From the NCBI RefSeq assembly GCF_009915765.1, contig NZ_JAABLQ010000001.1, positions 744,001 to 808,000 on the forward strand: a stretch of 64,000 bases of DNA, read 5' to 3'. Below the pieces are notes generated by a model. It saw nothing but the letters and a program-made list of their open reading frames with translations, had not been told where the DNA came from and ran no database searches. Source of the DNA: Pannonibacter sp. XCT-53. Lineage in GTDB: Bacteria; Pseudomonadota; Alphaproteobacteria; Rhizobiales; Stappiaceae. Position numbers and translations under genes: made by a program. Shown here one piece after another: positions 31,019-39,637 of the stretch; position 1 is the first letter of the stretch, and every line of letters starts with the position of its first letter.

Positions 31019-32443
31019 TCAGTCCTCCAGAACCCAGGTATCTTTCGTGCCGCCACCCTGGCTGGAATTGACCACCAGGGAGCCCTTCTTCAGCGCCACG
31101 CGGGTCAGTCCGCCCGGCGTGATGCGCACCTGATCGCCGATCAGCACGAAGGGGCGCAGGTCGACATGGCGCGGGGCCACGCCTGAGGCCACATGCGTCG
31201 GACAGGCGGAGAGGGCCAGCGTCGGCTGGGCGATGTAGTTGGTCGGGTTCGACATCAGGATCTCGCGGAAGGCGGCGATCTCGCGCTTGGACGCCGTCGG
31301 GCCGATCAGCATGCCGTATCCGCCCGAGCCGTGCACCTCCTTCACGACGATGTCGGCCAGGTTGTCGAGCACATAGGCAAGGTCGTCCGGCCGCGAGCAG
31401 TTCCAGGTCGGCACGTTGTTCAGGATCGGCTTCTGCCCGGTGTAGAACTCGATGATGTCCGGAACATAGGCATAGATCGCCTTGTCATCGGCAATGCCCG
31501 TGCCCGGTGCGTTGCAGATCGTCACCGTGCCGGCGCGGTATGCATCGAACAGGCCCGGCACGCCCAGCATCGATTCCGGCCGGAAGGTGAGGGGGTCGAG
31601 GAAGGCATCGTCGATGCGGCGGTAGATCACGTCCACCTGCTTCGGCTTGCGGGTCGTGCGCATCCAGACCTTGCCGTTGTCGACGTAGAGATCGCGGCCC
31701 TCCACCAGCTCGACGCCCATCTGGTCGGCGAGGAAGGCATGCTCGAAATAGGCGGAATTGTAGATGCCCGGGGTCAGGATGCAGATGGTGGGGTCGGACT
31801 TTGCGCCCTCCGGTGCCACGCTCTCCAGCGTCTGGCGCAGCAGCTCCGGATAGTGCTCGATGGGCGCAACCCGGTGCATCTGGAACAGGTCCGGGAACAT
31901 CCGCATCATCGTCTCGCGGTTCTCCAGCATGTAGGAGACGCCGGACGGGGTGCGGGTGTTGTCTTCAAGGACGTAGAAGTCGTTCTCGCCGACACGGACC
32001 AGATCCGTGCCGATGATGTGGGAATAGACGCGCCGGGCCGGGGTGAAGCCCACCATCTCCGGCAGGAAGGCTGCGTTCTGCATGATCAGGTCGGCCGGAA
32101 TGCGGCCGGCGCGGATGATCTCCTGGCGGTGATAGATGTCATGCAGGAAGGCATTGAGCGCGCGCACGCGCTGGTCGATGCCTGCCGACAGGCGGCGCCA
32201 CTCGCCGGCCGACAGGATGCGCGGGATCGGGTCGAAGGGGATGAGCCGCTCGGTCGCTTCCTGCGCGCCATAGACGGCGAAGGTGATGCCCAGACGGCGG
32301 AAGATCGTCTCGGCCTCCCGGTTCTTGCGCGTCAGGAAGCCCTTCGGCTGGCGCTCGAGCCATTCGTTGAGCCGGGCATAGGCGGGCCTGACCGCGCCGT
32401 CCGTGCCCAGCATTTCGTTGAACACCACCCGCTCTGCGGCCAT
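31019..32443 (-). CDS. Circularly permuted ATP-grasp type 2 protein (COG2308)
   Basis: This predicted ATP-dependent amide-forming ligase has 474 residues from ATG 32443. The family blocks are clear: YSHIIGTDLVRVGENDFYVLEDN, RTPSGVSYMLENRE, DVIYRRIDDAFLDPLTF, NAPGTGIADDKAIYAYVP and VKEVHGSGGYGML. Together these form the nucleotide- and metal-binding core. A longer frame on this strand runs back through pccB, but that part is a shadow. It is the first gene of the Anbu operon and is transcribed divergently from pccB across a 231-bp gap. Confidence 0.93.
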   Translation of the reverse strand: MAAERVVFNEMLGTDGAVRPAYARLNEWLERQPKGFLTRKNREAETIFRRLGITFAVYGAQEATERLIPFDPIPRILSAGEWRRLSAGIDQRVRALNAFLHDIYHRQEIIRAGRIPADLIMQNAAFLPEMVGFTPARRVYSHIIGTDLVRVGENDFYVLEDNTRTPSGVSYMLENRETMMRMFPDLFQMHRVAPIEHYPELLRQTLESVAPEGAKSDPTICILTPGIYNSAYFEHAFLADQMGVELVEGRDLYVDNGKVWMRTTRKPKQVDVIYRRIDDAFLDPLTFRPESMLGVPGLFDAYRAGTVTICNAPGTGIADDKAIYAYVPDIIEFYTGQKPILNNVPTWNCSRPDDLAYVLDNLADIVVKEVHGSGGYGMLIGPTASKREIAAFREILMSNPTNYIAQPTLALSACPTHVASGVAPRHVDLRPFVLIGDQVRITPGGLTRVALKKGSLVVNSSQGGGTKDTWVLED

Positions 32444-32674
32444 GTTCTCCCCCGTCGTCGGTTGCCGATCATTTAGGCAAGCATGGCAAATGACTTCGGC
32501 CGGCAAAAGCGCAATCTTCCGGCGAGGCTGCCTTCCCTTTAGGCACATCGTCGGGCTTGCCGCAGCGGATCGGGCCGTTCCGGCGCGGGCATGTCCATCT
32601 TTGTGCTGACTTTCCGCGTTTTGCACCGGCATGCTAGACCGATGGCAATGGACGTGATGCAAAAGGGGCTGACC

Positions 32675-34207
32675 ATGAAGGAAATCCTGGCCGAACTGGA
32701 ACACCGCCGGGAGACGGCGCGGCTGGGCGGCGGACTGAAGCGGATCGAGGCCCAGCACAAGCGGGGCAAGCTCACCGCCCGCGAGCGCATCGACATTTTC
32801 CTCGACGAAGGGTCGTTCGAGGAATTCGACATGTTCATGCGCCACCGCTGCACCGACTTCGGGATGGACGAGAGCCATATCCCGGGCGACGGTGTCGTGA
32901 CGGGCTGGGGCACGGTCAATGGCCGCGTCGTCTACGTGTTCTCCAAGGACTTCACCGTCTTCGGCGGGTCGCTGTCCGAGACACATGCCCAAAAAATGAT
33001 CAAGATCCAGGACATGGCGCTGCAGAATCGGGCCCCGGTGATCGGGCTGTTCGATGCCGGCGGCGCGCGCATCCAGGAAGGCGTGGCCGCACTGGCCGGT
33101 TACGGCGAGGTGTTCCAGCGCAATGTCATCGCCTCGGGCGTGATCCCGCAGATCTCCGTGATCATGGGCCCCTGCGCCGGTGGCGACGTCTATTCGCCCG
33201 CCATGACCGACTTCATTTTCATGGTGCGCGACACGTCCTACATGTTCGTCACCGGTCCGGACGTGGTGAAGACCGTGACCAACGAGACGGTCACGGCCGA
33301 GGAACTCGGCGGGGCGAGCGTGCACACCACCAAGTCGTCGATTGCCGACGGGGCCTTCGACAATGACGTGGAGGCGCTTCTGGAGATGCGCCGCCTGATC
33401 GACTTCCTGCCGGCCAACAACACCGCCGACGTGCCGGAGGTCGACTGTCACGACGATCCCTCGCGTCTGGACATGAGCCTCGACACGCTCATCCCCGACA
33501 ATCCGAACAAGCCCTACGACATGAAGGAGCTGGTGCTCAAGACGGTCGACGAGGGCGATTTCTTCGAGATCCAGCCGGGTTTCGCCAAGAACATCATCAC
33601 CGGCTTCGCCCGGATCGAGGGCCGCACGGTGGGCGTCGTCGCCAACCAGCCGATGGTGCTGGCCGGCGTGCTCGACAGCGACGCGAGCCGCAAGGCCGCG
33701 CGGTTCGTGCGCTTCTGCGACTGTTTCAACATCCCGATCGTCACCTTTGTCGACGTCCCGGGCTTCCTGCCGGGCACGGCGCAGGAATATGGCGGGCTGA
33801 TCAAGCATGGCGCCAAGCTGCTGTTCGCCTTTACCCAGGCGACGGTCCCGAAAGTCACCGTCATCACCCGCAAGGCCTATGGCGGTGCCTATGACGTGAT
33901 GAGCTCCAAGCACATCGGCGGCGACATCACCTACGCCTGGCCGACGGCCGAAATCGCCGTGATGGGGGCCAAGGGGGCGGTCGAGATCCTCTACCGCTCG
34001 GAGCTGGGCGACAAGGACAAGATCGCCAAGCGCACCAAGGACTACGAGGACCGCTTCGCCAACCCGTTCGTTGCAGCCGAGCGCGGCTACATCGACGAGG
34101 TGATCATGCCGCACTCGACCCGCAAGCGCGTGTCGCGCGCGCTGGCGCTGCTCCGGGCCAAGAAGGTCGCGCTGCCGCTCAAGAAGCACGACAACATCCC
34201 GCTCTGA
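32675..34207 (+). CDS. pccB: Propionyl-CoA carboxylase beta subunit (carboxyltransferase)
   Basis: The beta subunit moves the carboxyl group from biotin to propionyl-CoA, giving methylmalonyl-CoA. ATG 32675, after AAAAGGGG, gives 510 residues, the normal length. Diagnostic blocks are [16 protein letters not shown], the oxyanion-hole region [13 protein letters not shown], and [19 protein letters not shown]. The C-terminus is KKHDNIPL. The biotinylated alpha subunit (pccA) is not adjacent and must lie elsewhere. Earlier in-frame ATGs (32642, 32648) are possible but less conserved. Confidence 0.95.
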   Translation: MKEILAELEHRRETARLGGGLKRIEAQHKRGKLTARERIDIFLDEGSFEEFDMFMRHRCTDFGMDESHIPGDGVVTGWGTVNGRVVYVFSKDFTVFGGSLSETHAQKMIKIQDMALQNRAPVIGLFDAGGARIQEGVAALAGYGEVFQRNVIASGVIPQISVIMGPCAGGDVYSPAMTDFIFMVRDTSYMFVTGPDVVKTVTNETVTAEELGGASVHTTKSSIADGAFDNDVEALLEMRRLIDFLPANNTADVPEVDCHDDPSRLDMSLDTLIPDNPNKPYDMKELVLKTVDEGDFFEIQPGFAKNIITGFARIEGRTVGVVANQPMVLAGVLDSDASRKAARFVRFCDCFNIPIVTFVDVPGFLPGTAQEYGGLIKHGAKLLFAFTQATVPKVTVITRKAYGGAYDVMSSKHIGGDITYAWPTAEIAVMGAKGAVEILYRSELGDKDKIAKRTKDYEDRFANPFVAAERGYIDEVIMPHSTRKRVSRALALLRAKKVALPLKKHDNIPL

Positions 34208-34230
34208 GCCGCGCAGCTTCCAGATACGAG

Positions 34231-34262
34231 AAGACCCGGTCATGGCCATGACCGGGTCTTTT
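34231..34262. terminator. Bidirectional terminator between pccB and a chemoreceptor gene
   Basis: A perfect 30-nt palindrome (aagacccggtcatgg and its complement, 34231-34260) is followed by TTTTGTCTTTT on the plus strand. On the minus strand it is followed by TTCTCG. It sits in the 80-bp gap between two converging genes and probably ends both transcripts, more strongly on the plus side. Confidence 0.9.
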
Positions 34263-34287
34263 GTCTTTTCGGGCCTGCGTCTCCTGG

Positions 34288-36252
34288 TCAGGCGGCGCGG
34301 ATCTCGCCGAAGAAGGCGTCGATGCGCTGGCGCAGGCGGTCGGTCTGCTGGGTTAGCTGGGTGGCGACGGAGAGCAGCGTCTGGGCGCTGTCGCCGGTCT
34401 CGTTCGCCCCGCGCGACACGCTGGTGAGCGTCTCGGACACGTTCTGCGTGCCGGTGGCCACTTCGTGGACCGAGCGGGAGATCTCGGTGGTGGCACCGCT
34501 CTGCTGGGTCACGGCGGCCGAGATTTCGGTCGAGATGTAGTTCATCTGGCCGATGACCTCGCCGATGCTCTGGATCGCCACGGCGGCCTGGTTGGACACG
34601 GCCTGCATCGCCTGGATCTGGGTGGCGATCTCTTCCGTGGCCGAGGCGGTCTGGTTGGCGAGCGACTTCACTTCCGAGGCCACGACCGCGAAGCCCTTGC
34701 CGGCATCGCCGGCGCGCGCCGCCTCGATGGTGGCATTGAGCGCCAGCAGGTTGGTCTGGGCTGCGATGTCATTGATGAGCTTGACGATCTGGCTGATCTT
34801 CTCGGTCGTCTGCACGAGGCTCTGCACGGTCGCGTTGGTCTGGTTGGCGGCCGAGGAGGCCTTCGAGGCGATCTCGTTGGAATGCGCCACGCGGCGGGCG
34901 ATCTCGGCGATGGAGGACGTCAGTTCCTCCGAGGCGGCCGCGACCGAGCGGACGTTGGCGGCGGCTTCTTCCGAGGCTGCGGCTGCGAGGTTTGCCCCTT
35001 CCGAGCTGGCAACCGAGGTCTGGCTCAGCTGGCGGGCGGTGGAGACCACGTCCTGGGTTGCCCCGCTCACCGTCGACAGCGCGCCGCTGACGTCCTGGGC
35101 AAAGTGGTTGATCAGGCGGTCGACGGCCTCGGCGCGGCGCTGCTTGGCTGCTTCCTCGTGGCGCTGCTCTTCCTGCAGCCGTTCACGCTCGATGGCATTG
35201 TCCTTGAACACCTGCACGGCCTTGGCGATGGCGCCGATCTCGTCGCGGCGGTCGAGGCCCGGGATGCTGGCCGCCAGGTCACCGTTGGCGATGCGGCTCA
35301 TGGCCGAGGTGATGGACGCCAGCGGACGGGCCAGCAGGCTCTGGAACAGGGTGCCGAGGATGCCGATCATGATGGCGATGGCAGCGATCACGGCCACCAC
35401 GGCCGACTGGCGGAACTCGGCCACTTCGGCATAGGCCACCGTCTCGTCGATCGACATGCCGACGTACCAGTCCACGTCCGGCAGGCCGGCGATCGGCACG
35501 AAGGACAGGATGCGGGTGCCGTCCGTGCCGTCGACCGTCTGCAGCTGGTTGGTCAGGCTGATGCGCTGGCCGGCGTACAGCTCGGACAGGGCCTTGCCCA
35601 CCCAGTCACGCTGCGGATGGACAAGGATCTTGCCGTCCTTGTTGGTGATGAAGAGATAGCCGAGGGCGCCGAGATTGGATTCCTTCAGCATCGTCTCGAT
35701 CGTCTCGATGGAGAAGTCCGAGCCCACGACGCCGGCGACCTGGCCGCCCATCTTGCGCGGAGCGGCCACGGTGACGGTCAGCGAGCCGGAAGAGGCGTCA
35801 AGATAGGGTTCGGTGATGGTCAGCCCGTTCTGCGCCACCGCCGCCTTGTACCAGGGGCGCACGCGCGGATCATAGCCGGCCGGCATCGGAGCCATCGGCC
35901 ACATCAGGAAGGTGCCTTCCGACGTGCCGTAATAGGTCATGGCGAAGTTCTGCGTCAGCGCCGGCTTGTTGAAGTCCTCGTTGGTGATCTCGCCATTCGG
36001 ACGCTCACCCAGCGTTTCAACGGTCAGTTCGGTCAGGGCCAGCCGGCCGGACAGCCAGTTGGAGACGCTGCTCGACATGGCCTTGCTGATCAGGCCAAGG
36101 TTCTGTTCGACGCGCTCCTCGACCTGAGTGCGCTGGACGCTGTCATTGTAGAGGGCGAAACCCGCGAAGATGAGGACAATGACGGCCGTGGCTGCGGCCA
36201 GGATCTTTGTAATCAGGCTGCGGCCTGACAGCGTGGTGGCGGATGCAGACAT
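34288..36252 (-). CDS. Methyl-accepting chemotaxis protein with dCache-type sensor
   Basis: This 654-residue membrane chemoreceptor has a membrane segment at about 15-35 and a periplasmic double-Cache sensor at about 36-285. The sensor contains YDPRVRPWY at residues 127-135. A second membrane segment, HAMP ([16 protein letters not shown]) and the signalling coiled coil with [20 protein letters not shown] follow. The RxxWYxx pattern resembles the amino-acid-binding dCache motif, so amino acids are a reasonable ligand guess. No tethering pentapeptide ends the protein. A promoter lies about 70 bp upstream. Confidence 0.92.
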   Translation of the reverse strand: MSASATTLSGRSLITKILAAATAVIVLIFAGFALYNDSVQRTQVEERVEQNLGLISKAMSSSVSNWLSGRLALTELTVETLGERPNGEITNEDFNKPALTQNFAMTYYGTSEGTFLMWPMAPMPAGYDPRVRPWYKAAVAQNGLTITEPYLDASSGSLTVTVAAPRKMGGQVAGVVGSDFSIETIETMLKESNLGALGYLFITNKDGKILVHPQRDWVGKALSELYAGQRISLTNQLQTVDGTDGTRILSFVPIAGLPDVDWYVGMSIDETVAYAEVAEFRQSAVVAVIAAIAIMIGILGTLFQSLLARPLASITSAMSRIANGDLAASIPGLDRRDEIGAIAKAVQVFKDNAIERERLQEEQRHEEAAKQRRAEAVDRLINHFAQDVSGALSTVSGATQDVVSTARQLSQTSVASSEGANLAAAASEEAAANVRSVAAASEELTSSIAEIARRVAHSNEIASKASSAANQTNATVQSLVQTTEKISQIVKLINDIAAQTNLLALNATIEAARAGDAGKGFAVVASEVKSLANQTASATEEIATQIQAMQAVSNQAAVAIQSIGEVIGQMNYISTEISAAVTQQSGATTEISRSVHEVATGTQNVSETLTSVSRGANETGDSAQTLLSVATQLTQQTDRLRQRIDAFFGEIRAA

Positions 36253-36319
36253 TGAGGGCTCCGGAGATTTTCTGCCGTGGCGGCAGCTTCTGTCCTGAAC
36301 CTAGGCTGCATTTGTAATT

Positions 36320-36349
36320 AAAGTATTGACCCGGCTGAAGGACTGTCAA
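36320..36349 (-). promoter_or_regulatory. Sigma-70-type promoter upstream of the dCache chemoreceptor
   Basis: Read on the minus strand, TTGACA (36344-36349) is followed after 18 bp by TACTTT (36320-36325), in a locally AT-rich stretch. The leader to the ATG at 36252 would be about 60 nt. The -35 box is a perfect consensus. The start site is inferred. Confidence 0.6.
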
Positions 36350-36518
36350 ACTACGGAGTTTCCCGAAAGTCGGTCCGGTCTTGCCTCAGGTGTACCCTGT
36401 CAATTTGACGTAGGTAGCGCATCTTCAATTTGTATGTTTTGCAAGTTCGCCTTCTGGCTGCGGTCAGGAAGGTCTGCCGGGGCTGTCCATTGCCTTGCGT
36501 CGCGGCCGGGCTTTCCCC

Positions 36519-37160
36519 TCAGGCATCATGCTCGGCACTGCGCTGCCGGATCGCCCGGGCGCGGCGGGCGAGGGCAACCATGCCGCCTTCGTCCTGGTCT
36601 TCCTGCGCGCGGCGCTTCGCCTTGCCCGGGCTGGAGGGGGCGGTCTCGTCGCTGGTGCCGGCAAAGCGCGCGGAGCGCGGCAGCTCGAACTTCTCGCGCA
36701 GCTGCGCGGCAATCTCCTCCGGCTGGCTGCCGGCCTCGTAGCTGGCGAAGGTCAAGGGCACGCGGCGGCCGGCGACGATCATCACCGGGCGCTGCCACAC
36801 CTTCTTCGACATGAAATTGTGCAGGAGCCCGGCGCGTTCCAGCACAACATTTTCAAGGTGCGACAGCTGCAGCCGTTCGCTGCCCATCAGCCGGCCACCG
36901 GGCGTGCGATGCTCCAGCAGAAGGCGGTCATTGGCCTTGTCGAAGACCACCTTGGTGCGCGCGCATTGCCGCTGCAGGCGGAGGATGGCCAGGAAGGCGG
37001 CAAATCCGACCAGGACCGCCGGCCAGACGCTGTCGGCCACCAGACTGCCGACGATGCAGGCGATGGCGCCGATGCCGACGATGAAGATCGCGACGCGCGT
37101 CTGTGCCTTGTCGTCGTGAATGTACTCGACGCGATTCGGCGTCGGACTGACCAGATCCAT
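36519..37160 (-). CDS. Membrane protein of unknown function
   Basis: I do not recognise this 213-residue protein. ATG 37160 (MDLVSPTPNRVEYIHDD) is preferred over a longer upstream frame. Two adjacent membrane spans (about residues 20-62) form a hairpin. A soluble domain follows (TKVVFDKANDRLLLEHRTPGG) whose strand pattern recalls bacterial PH-like membrane proteins; this is a weak guess. The last 45 residues are charged and probably disordered. It lies between divergent MCP regulatory DNA and lipB, in the same direction as lipB. Confidence 0.7.
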   Translation of the reverse strand: MDLVSPTPNRVEYIHDDKAQTRVAIFIVGIGAIACIVGSLVADSVWPAVLVGFAAFLAILRLQRQCARTKVVFDKANDRLLLEHRTPGGRLMGSERLQLSHLENVVLERAGLLHNFMSKKVWQRPVMIVAGRRVPLTFASYEAGSQPEEIAAQLREKFELPRSARFAGTSDETAPSSPGKAKRRAQEDQDEGGMVALARRARAIRQRSAEHDA

Positions 37161-37364
37161 GCCCTGCCATCCCTGACCGCCCGGCTGTGCCGGCTTGCCT
37201 TCCTGCCACCTCGGGGCTTCTCCCCGCATTAATGCGGAGGAAGCTTGCGGCAGGCTTGCGCGGGATGCGGCAAGGCTCCGGCGCTGGGCGCGGGCCGGCA
37301 GTCCGGCCGCCGGCACGGCCACGGGCGTCGCCGGCTGAGCCAGGCTGGGGGAGGGCGGTGCCGG

Positions 37365-37460
37365 CGCAGGCGGCTGCAGGCTCAGGCGGCTGAAGGCTCA
37401 GGCGGCTGAAGGCTCAGGCGGCTGCAGGCTCAGGTGGCTGCGGGCTCAGGCGGCTGCTGG
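37365..37460. repeat. 16-bp tandem array overlapping the 3' end of lipB
   Basis: Six 16-bp units of type ctcaggcggctgaagg run from 37365 to 37460, with a partial seventh. The central copies are identical or differ by one or two bases. The lipB stop codon lies inside the unit at 37445-37460. Sixteen is not a multiple of three, but most units lie downstream of the stop, so copy-number change should leave LipB intact. Near-identity of units suggests recent slippage. Confidence 0.85.
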
Positions 37461-38171
37461 CTCCGGGGCGTCGCCGGTCGGTCCGAAGATGATCTCGAAC
37501 TCCTGGCGCAGGAGGCTGTCGACCTCCGGCAGGGTCACCGGCAGTCCCAGGTCCACCAGGCTGGTGACGCCGTGCTGCTGCACGCCGCAGGGCACGATGC
37601 CGGAGAAATGTTCCAGGTCCGGCTCCACGTTGAGGCTGATGCCGTGGAAGGTCACCCACTTGCGCACGCGGATGCCGATGGCCGCAATCTTGTCCTCGCG
37701 GTCCGCGCCCTTCTCCGGGCGGCGCACCCAGACGCCGACCCGGTCCTCGCGCCGCTCCCCGCGCACATGGTGCTGCCACAGGGTGCCGATCACCCAGGCC
37801 TCCAGCGCGGCCACGAAGGCGCGCACGTCCTGCCGCCGCCGCTTGAGGTCGAGCATGACATAGGCCACGCGCTGGCCGGGGCCGTGATAGGTGTACTGTC
37901 CGCCGCGCCCGGCATCATGCACGGGGAAGCGGTCCGGGGTGAGAAGATCCTCCCGGCGCGCGCTGGTGCCGGCGGTGTAGAGCGGGGGGTGCTCCAGCAG
38001 CCAGACCAGCTCGGGCGCGGTCCCGTCGGCGATGGCCGTCACGCGGGCTTCCATCAGGGCCATGGCCTCCTCGTAGGGCACGAGCCGGTCGGAGATCATC
38101 CACTCCACGGGCGGCGAGCCGGGCAGGGGATGAAAATCGGGGACGATCGCTTCACGATTGGCTGTCGGCAT
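37446..38171 (-). CDS. lipB: Lipoyl(octanoyl) transferase
   Basis: LipB moves octanoyl from octanoyl-ACP to lipoyl domains of 2-oxoacid dehydrogenases and the glycine cleavage system. ATG 38171 gives 241 residues. The catalytic Cys195 ([13 protein letters not shown]) and Lys171 ([10 protein letters not shown]) are present, as is the substrate loop [13 protein letters not shown]. The open frame extends further upstream without similarity. The last codons (PEPAAA) lie in a 16-bp tandem array. Confidence 0.95.
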   Translation of the reverse strand: MPTANREAIVPDFHPLPGSPPVEWMISDRLVPYEEAMALMEARVTAIADGTAPELVWLLEHPPLYTAGTSARREDLLTPDRFPVHDAGRGGQYTYHGPGQRVAYVMLDLKRRRQDVRAFVAALEAWVIGTLWQHHVRGERREDRVGVWVRRPEKGADREDKIAAIGIRVRKWVTFHGISLNVEPDLEHFSGIVPCGVQQHGVTSLVDLGLPVTLPEVDSLLRQEFEIIFGPTGDAPEPAAA

Positions 38172-38331
38172 GGCGCTGTGGCTGCTTTGCGATGGCTTTG
38201 ACCGTGGCTTTGACGGTACACATATAGGGTAAACGCGATGGTCGGCTGCAGCCGGACCCCCGCGGCAACCGGCAGGGGCCTCAGCGGCGCGCTGCCGACC
38301 GGACGACGTGTCATACAGGCGGACTGGCGGA

Positions 38332-38598
38332 ATGGCCACCTTCGATGAGATCAGTATCGATATATCGGTCGTGCTCGGCACCACGACAATGCCGGTGCAC
38401 CAGCTCCTGCGCATGGGCCGTGGCGCGGTGATCGATCTGGACGTCGCCGAGGAGGATGACGTCAAGATCTACGCCAACAACACGCTGGTGGCCAAGGGGC
38501 AGGTCGTGCTGCTGGGCGAGCGGATCGGCATCTCGATCACGGAAGTGCTGCTGCGGGCGCCCGAAGTCCGGCCGATGCGCACCGACGGGCCGCTCTGA
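38332..38598 (+). CDS. FliN-like SpoA (C-ring) domain protein
   Basis: This 88-residue single-domain protein matches the FliN/SpoA fold of the flagellar switch and type III secretion rings. Recognisable segments are [45 protein letters not shown] and [10 protein letters not shown]. It lacks the long N-terminal region of most FliN proteins. ATG 38332 follows GGCGGACTGGCGGA; GTG 38308 is an alternative. No other flagellar gene lies in the window, so it is either the only FliN, sited away from the cluster, or a paralogue. Confidence 0.85.
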   Translation: MATFDEISIDISVVLGTTTMPVHQLLRMGRGAVIDLDVAEEDDVKIYANNTLVAKGQVVLLGERIGISITEVLLRAPEVRPMRTDGPL

Positions 38599-38715
38599 AC
38601 CCCTGAGCGCCGCCTTTCTGCGCCGGGACCTTGGCCGTTTTTTGTTGTGCTGCATGAAGTTACCCACAGGCTGGCGCGGCGGTGAGCGATTTGTCGGCAA
38701 AGGGCGAGAAGACGC

Positions 38716-38744
38716 TTGCGTGGCAAAAATCGATTTGCTACATG
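38716..38744 (+). promoter_or_regulatory. Probable promoter of tRNA-Leu
   Basis: TTGCGT (38716-38721) and TACATG (38739-38744) are separated by exactly 17 bp. They are placed to start transcription about 35 nt before the tRNA. A GGGGGC stretch follows the -10 box. The match to consensus is moderate. Confidence 0.55.
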
Positions 38745-38784
38745 GGGGCACCTCGACGCCGAGCGGTGCCGGGGACAGGAAATT

Positions 38785-38869
38785 GCGGTCGTGGCGGAAT
38801 TGGTAGACGCGCAGCGTTGAGGTCGCTGTGGGGCAACCCGTGGAAGTTCGAGTCTTCTCGACCGCACCA
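38785..38869 (+). tRNA. tRNA-Leu (anticodon GAG)
   Basis: The 85-nt sequence folds as a class II tRNA. The acceptor stem is gcggtcg/cgaccgc. The D arm contains GGTAGACGC. The anticodon stem cagcg/cgctg encloses TTGAGGT, giving anticodon GAG, which reads CUC and CUU. A long variable arm is followed by the T arm ggaag-TTCGAGT-cttct. Discriminator A and an encoded CCA end the gene at 38869. Confidence 0.95.
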
Positions 38870-38880
38870 TTTCCTGACAG

Positions 38881-38932
38881 AAGGGCTCTTGCCGAAATCT
38901 CCTCAGGAGATCTCCGCAAGGGCCTTTTTTGT
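38881..38932 (+). terminator. Terminator after tRNA-Leu
   Basis: A compound stem begins 11 bp after the tRNA. The outer arms AAGGGCTCTTGC and GCAAGGGCC enclose an inner hairpin (atctcct / aggagat). A run of six T residues follows. It looks like an efficient intrinsic terminator for the tRNA transcript. Confidence 0.85.
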
Positions 38933-39083
38933 TTGTCCTGATCCCGGGCACCCGCAGGCGGCCGACCGGGTGGCTGCCACTGCCGCTGCCACGCGGCCCG
39001 GCACGGTCAGCGGGAAACGGTCTACGGTCTACGGTCAACAGGTAACGGGCAAGGGCCGGGCAGGGGGATCCGCCGGCCGACGG

Positions 39084-39111
39084 AGGGGCTGATGCTGCAG
39101 GGGCTGATGCT
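39084..39111 (+). repeat. Duplicated ribosome-site/start unit (15-bp period)
   Basis: The string aggggctgatgct occurs at 39084-39096 and again at 39099-39111. Each copy carries a purine-rich ribosome site and an ATG (39092 and 39107) in the same frame. The duplication gives the following small gene two equivalent start signals five codons apart. Confidence 0.8.
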
Positions 39112-39418
39112 TGAACGGGGTGTCCTTGTGCTCGCGGTCCTCACGCTCACGGGCTTCACCGCGCCGGAGCAGCAGCGCAACATCAGCCGCTCCTCGCAGG
39201 AACTGTCGCAGATGACCTGCAGCCAGCTCTGGTATCTCGGCGAGAAGATCCGCGCCGATGGCGGCGTGTGTCCGCGCAGCGAGCGGGCACGCCAGGCCTT
39301 CTTCCGCACCCGCACCTGCGTCTCGCAGGACGAACGGGTGCTGGGCGAGGAGGTCGGTGCCTATCTCGCGGCGCTGCGCGGGATCGCGGCGGACAAGGGG
39401 TGCCCCGATCGTCCCTGA
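39092..39418 (+). CDS. Small secreted protein, YARHG-like
   Basis: This 108-residue protein has an N-terminal signal peptide (about residues 6-23, hydrophobic VLVLAVLTLTGF). The mature part has the pattern MTCSQLWYLGEKIRADGGVC, with a later CVSQDE, which resembles the YARHG domain. That assignment is tentative. Its function is unknown. Starts at 39092 and 39107 are both plausible because the ribosome site is duplicated. The stop codon falls in the first unit of a 13-bp array. Confidence 0.7.
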   Translation: MLQGLMLERGVLVLAVLTLTGFTAPEQQRNISRSSQELSQMTCSQLWYLGEKIRADGGVCPRSERARQAFFRTRTCVSQDERVLGEEVGAYLAALRGIAADKGCPDRP

Positions 39419-39477
39419 ACCGCGTCCCTGATCCGCGTCCCTGATCCGCATCCCTGAAACGCATCCCTGAACCGTAT
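39413..39477. repeat. 13-bp tandem array (five units)
   Basis: Five units of 13 bp (ccctgaaccgcgt, ccctgatccgcgt twice with one change, ccctgaaacgcat, ccctgaaccgtat) run without spacers. The TGA of the preceding small gene is inside the first unit. The array occupies part of the 219-bp gap before mgtE. Confidence 0.85.
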
Positions 39478-39637
39478 CGCCGGTCCCTTGCGGGCGCACC
39501 GCTGCCCGGCGTCGCCGGCTGTTGGCGGACCGGGGAAGTTGCCTTGATTTCAATAGCCAAACGACGGAACGGCAGGTAGTTGTGAGGCGGTCGCGTGAGG
39601 GCGCGCGGCGCGTGGCAGCCGACGTCAGGAGGGGCTC

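Noticed and set aside
29443..32476. Two long plus-strand frames opposite the Anbu operon
   Set aside because: Both are reverse-frame shadows rich in His, Arg and Gly, with no ribosome sites or family match.
31019..34249. A 1076-codon minus-strand frame suggesting a giant ATP-grasp fusion
   Set aside because: Only the part after 32443 has family similarity. The upstream part is antisense to pccB. ATG 32443 gives the normal family length.
38660..38668. TTACCCACA as a DnaA box
   Set aside because: It has one mismatch at a conserved position. It stands alone, and no origin-linked genes or box cluster are nearby.
38785..38869. tRNA-Leu as an integration site for a genomic island
   Set aside because: No integrase gene and no repeat of the tRNA 3' end was seen nearby. 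Adjacent genes are housekeeping or small conserved genes.
37365..39477. Tandem arrays considered as CRISPR
   Set aside because: Units are 13-16 bp and directly adjacent, with no spacers and no cas genes nearby.
39478..39637. M-box or other Mg2+ riboswitch before mgtE
   Set aside because: The 160-bp gap shows no recognisable M-box core. Only part of the leader is free of the tandem array.
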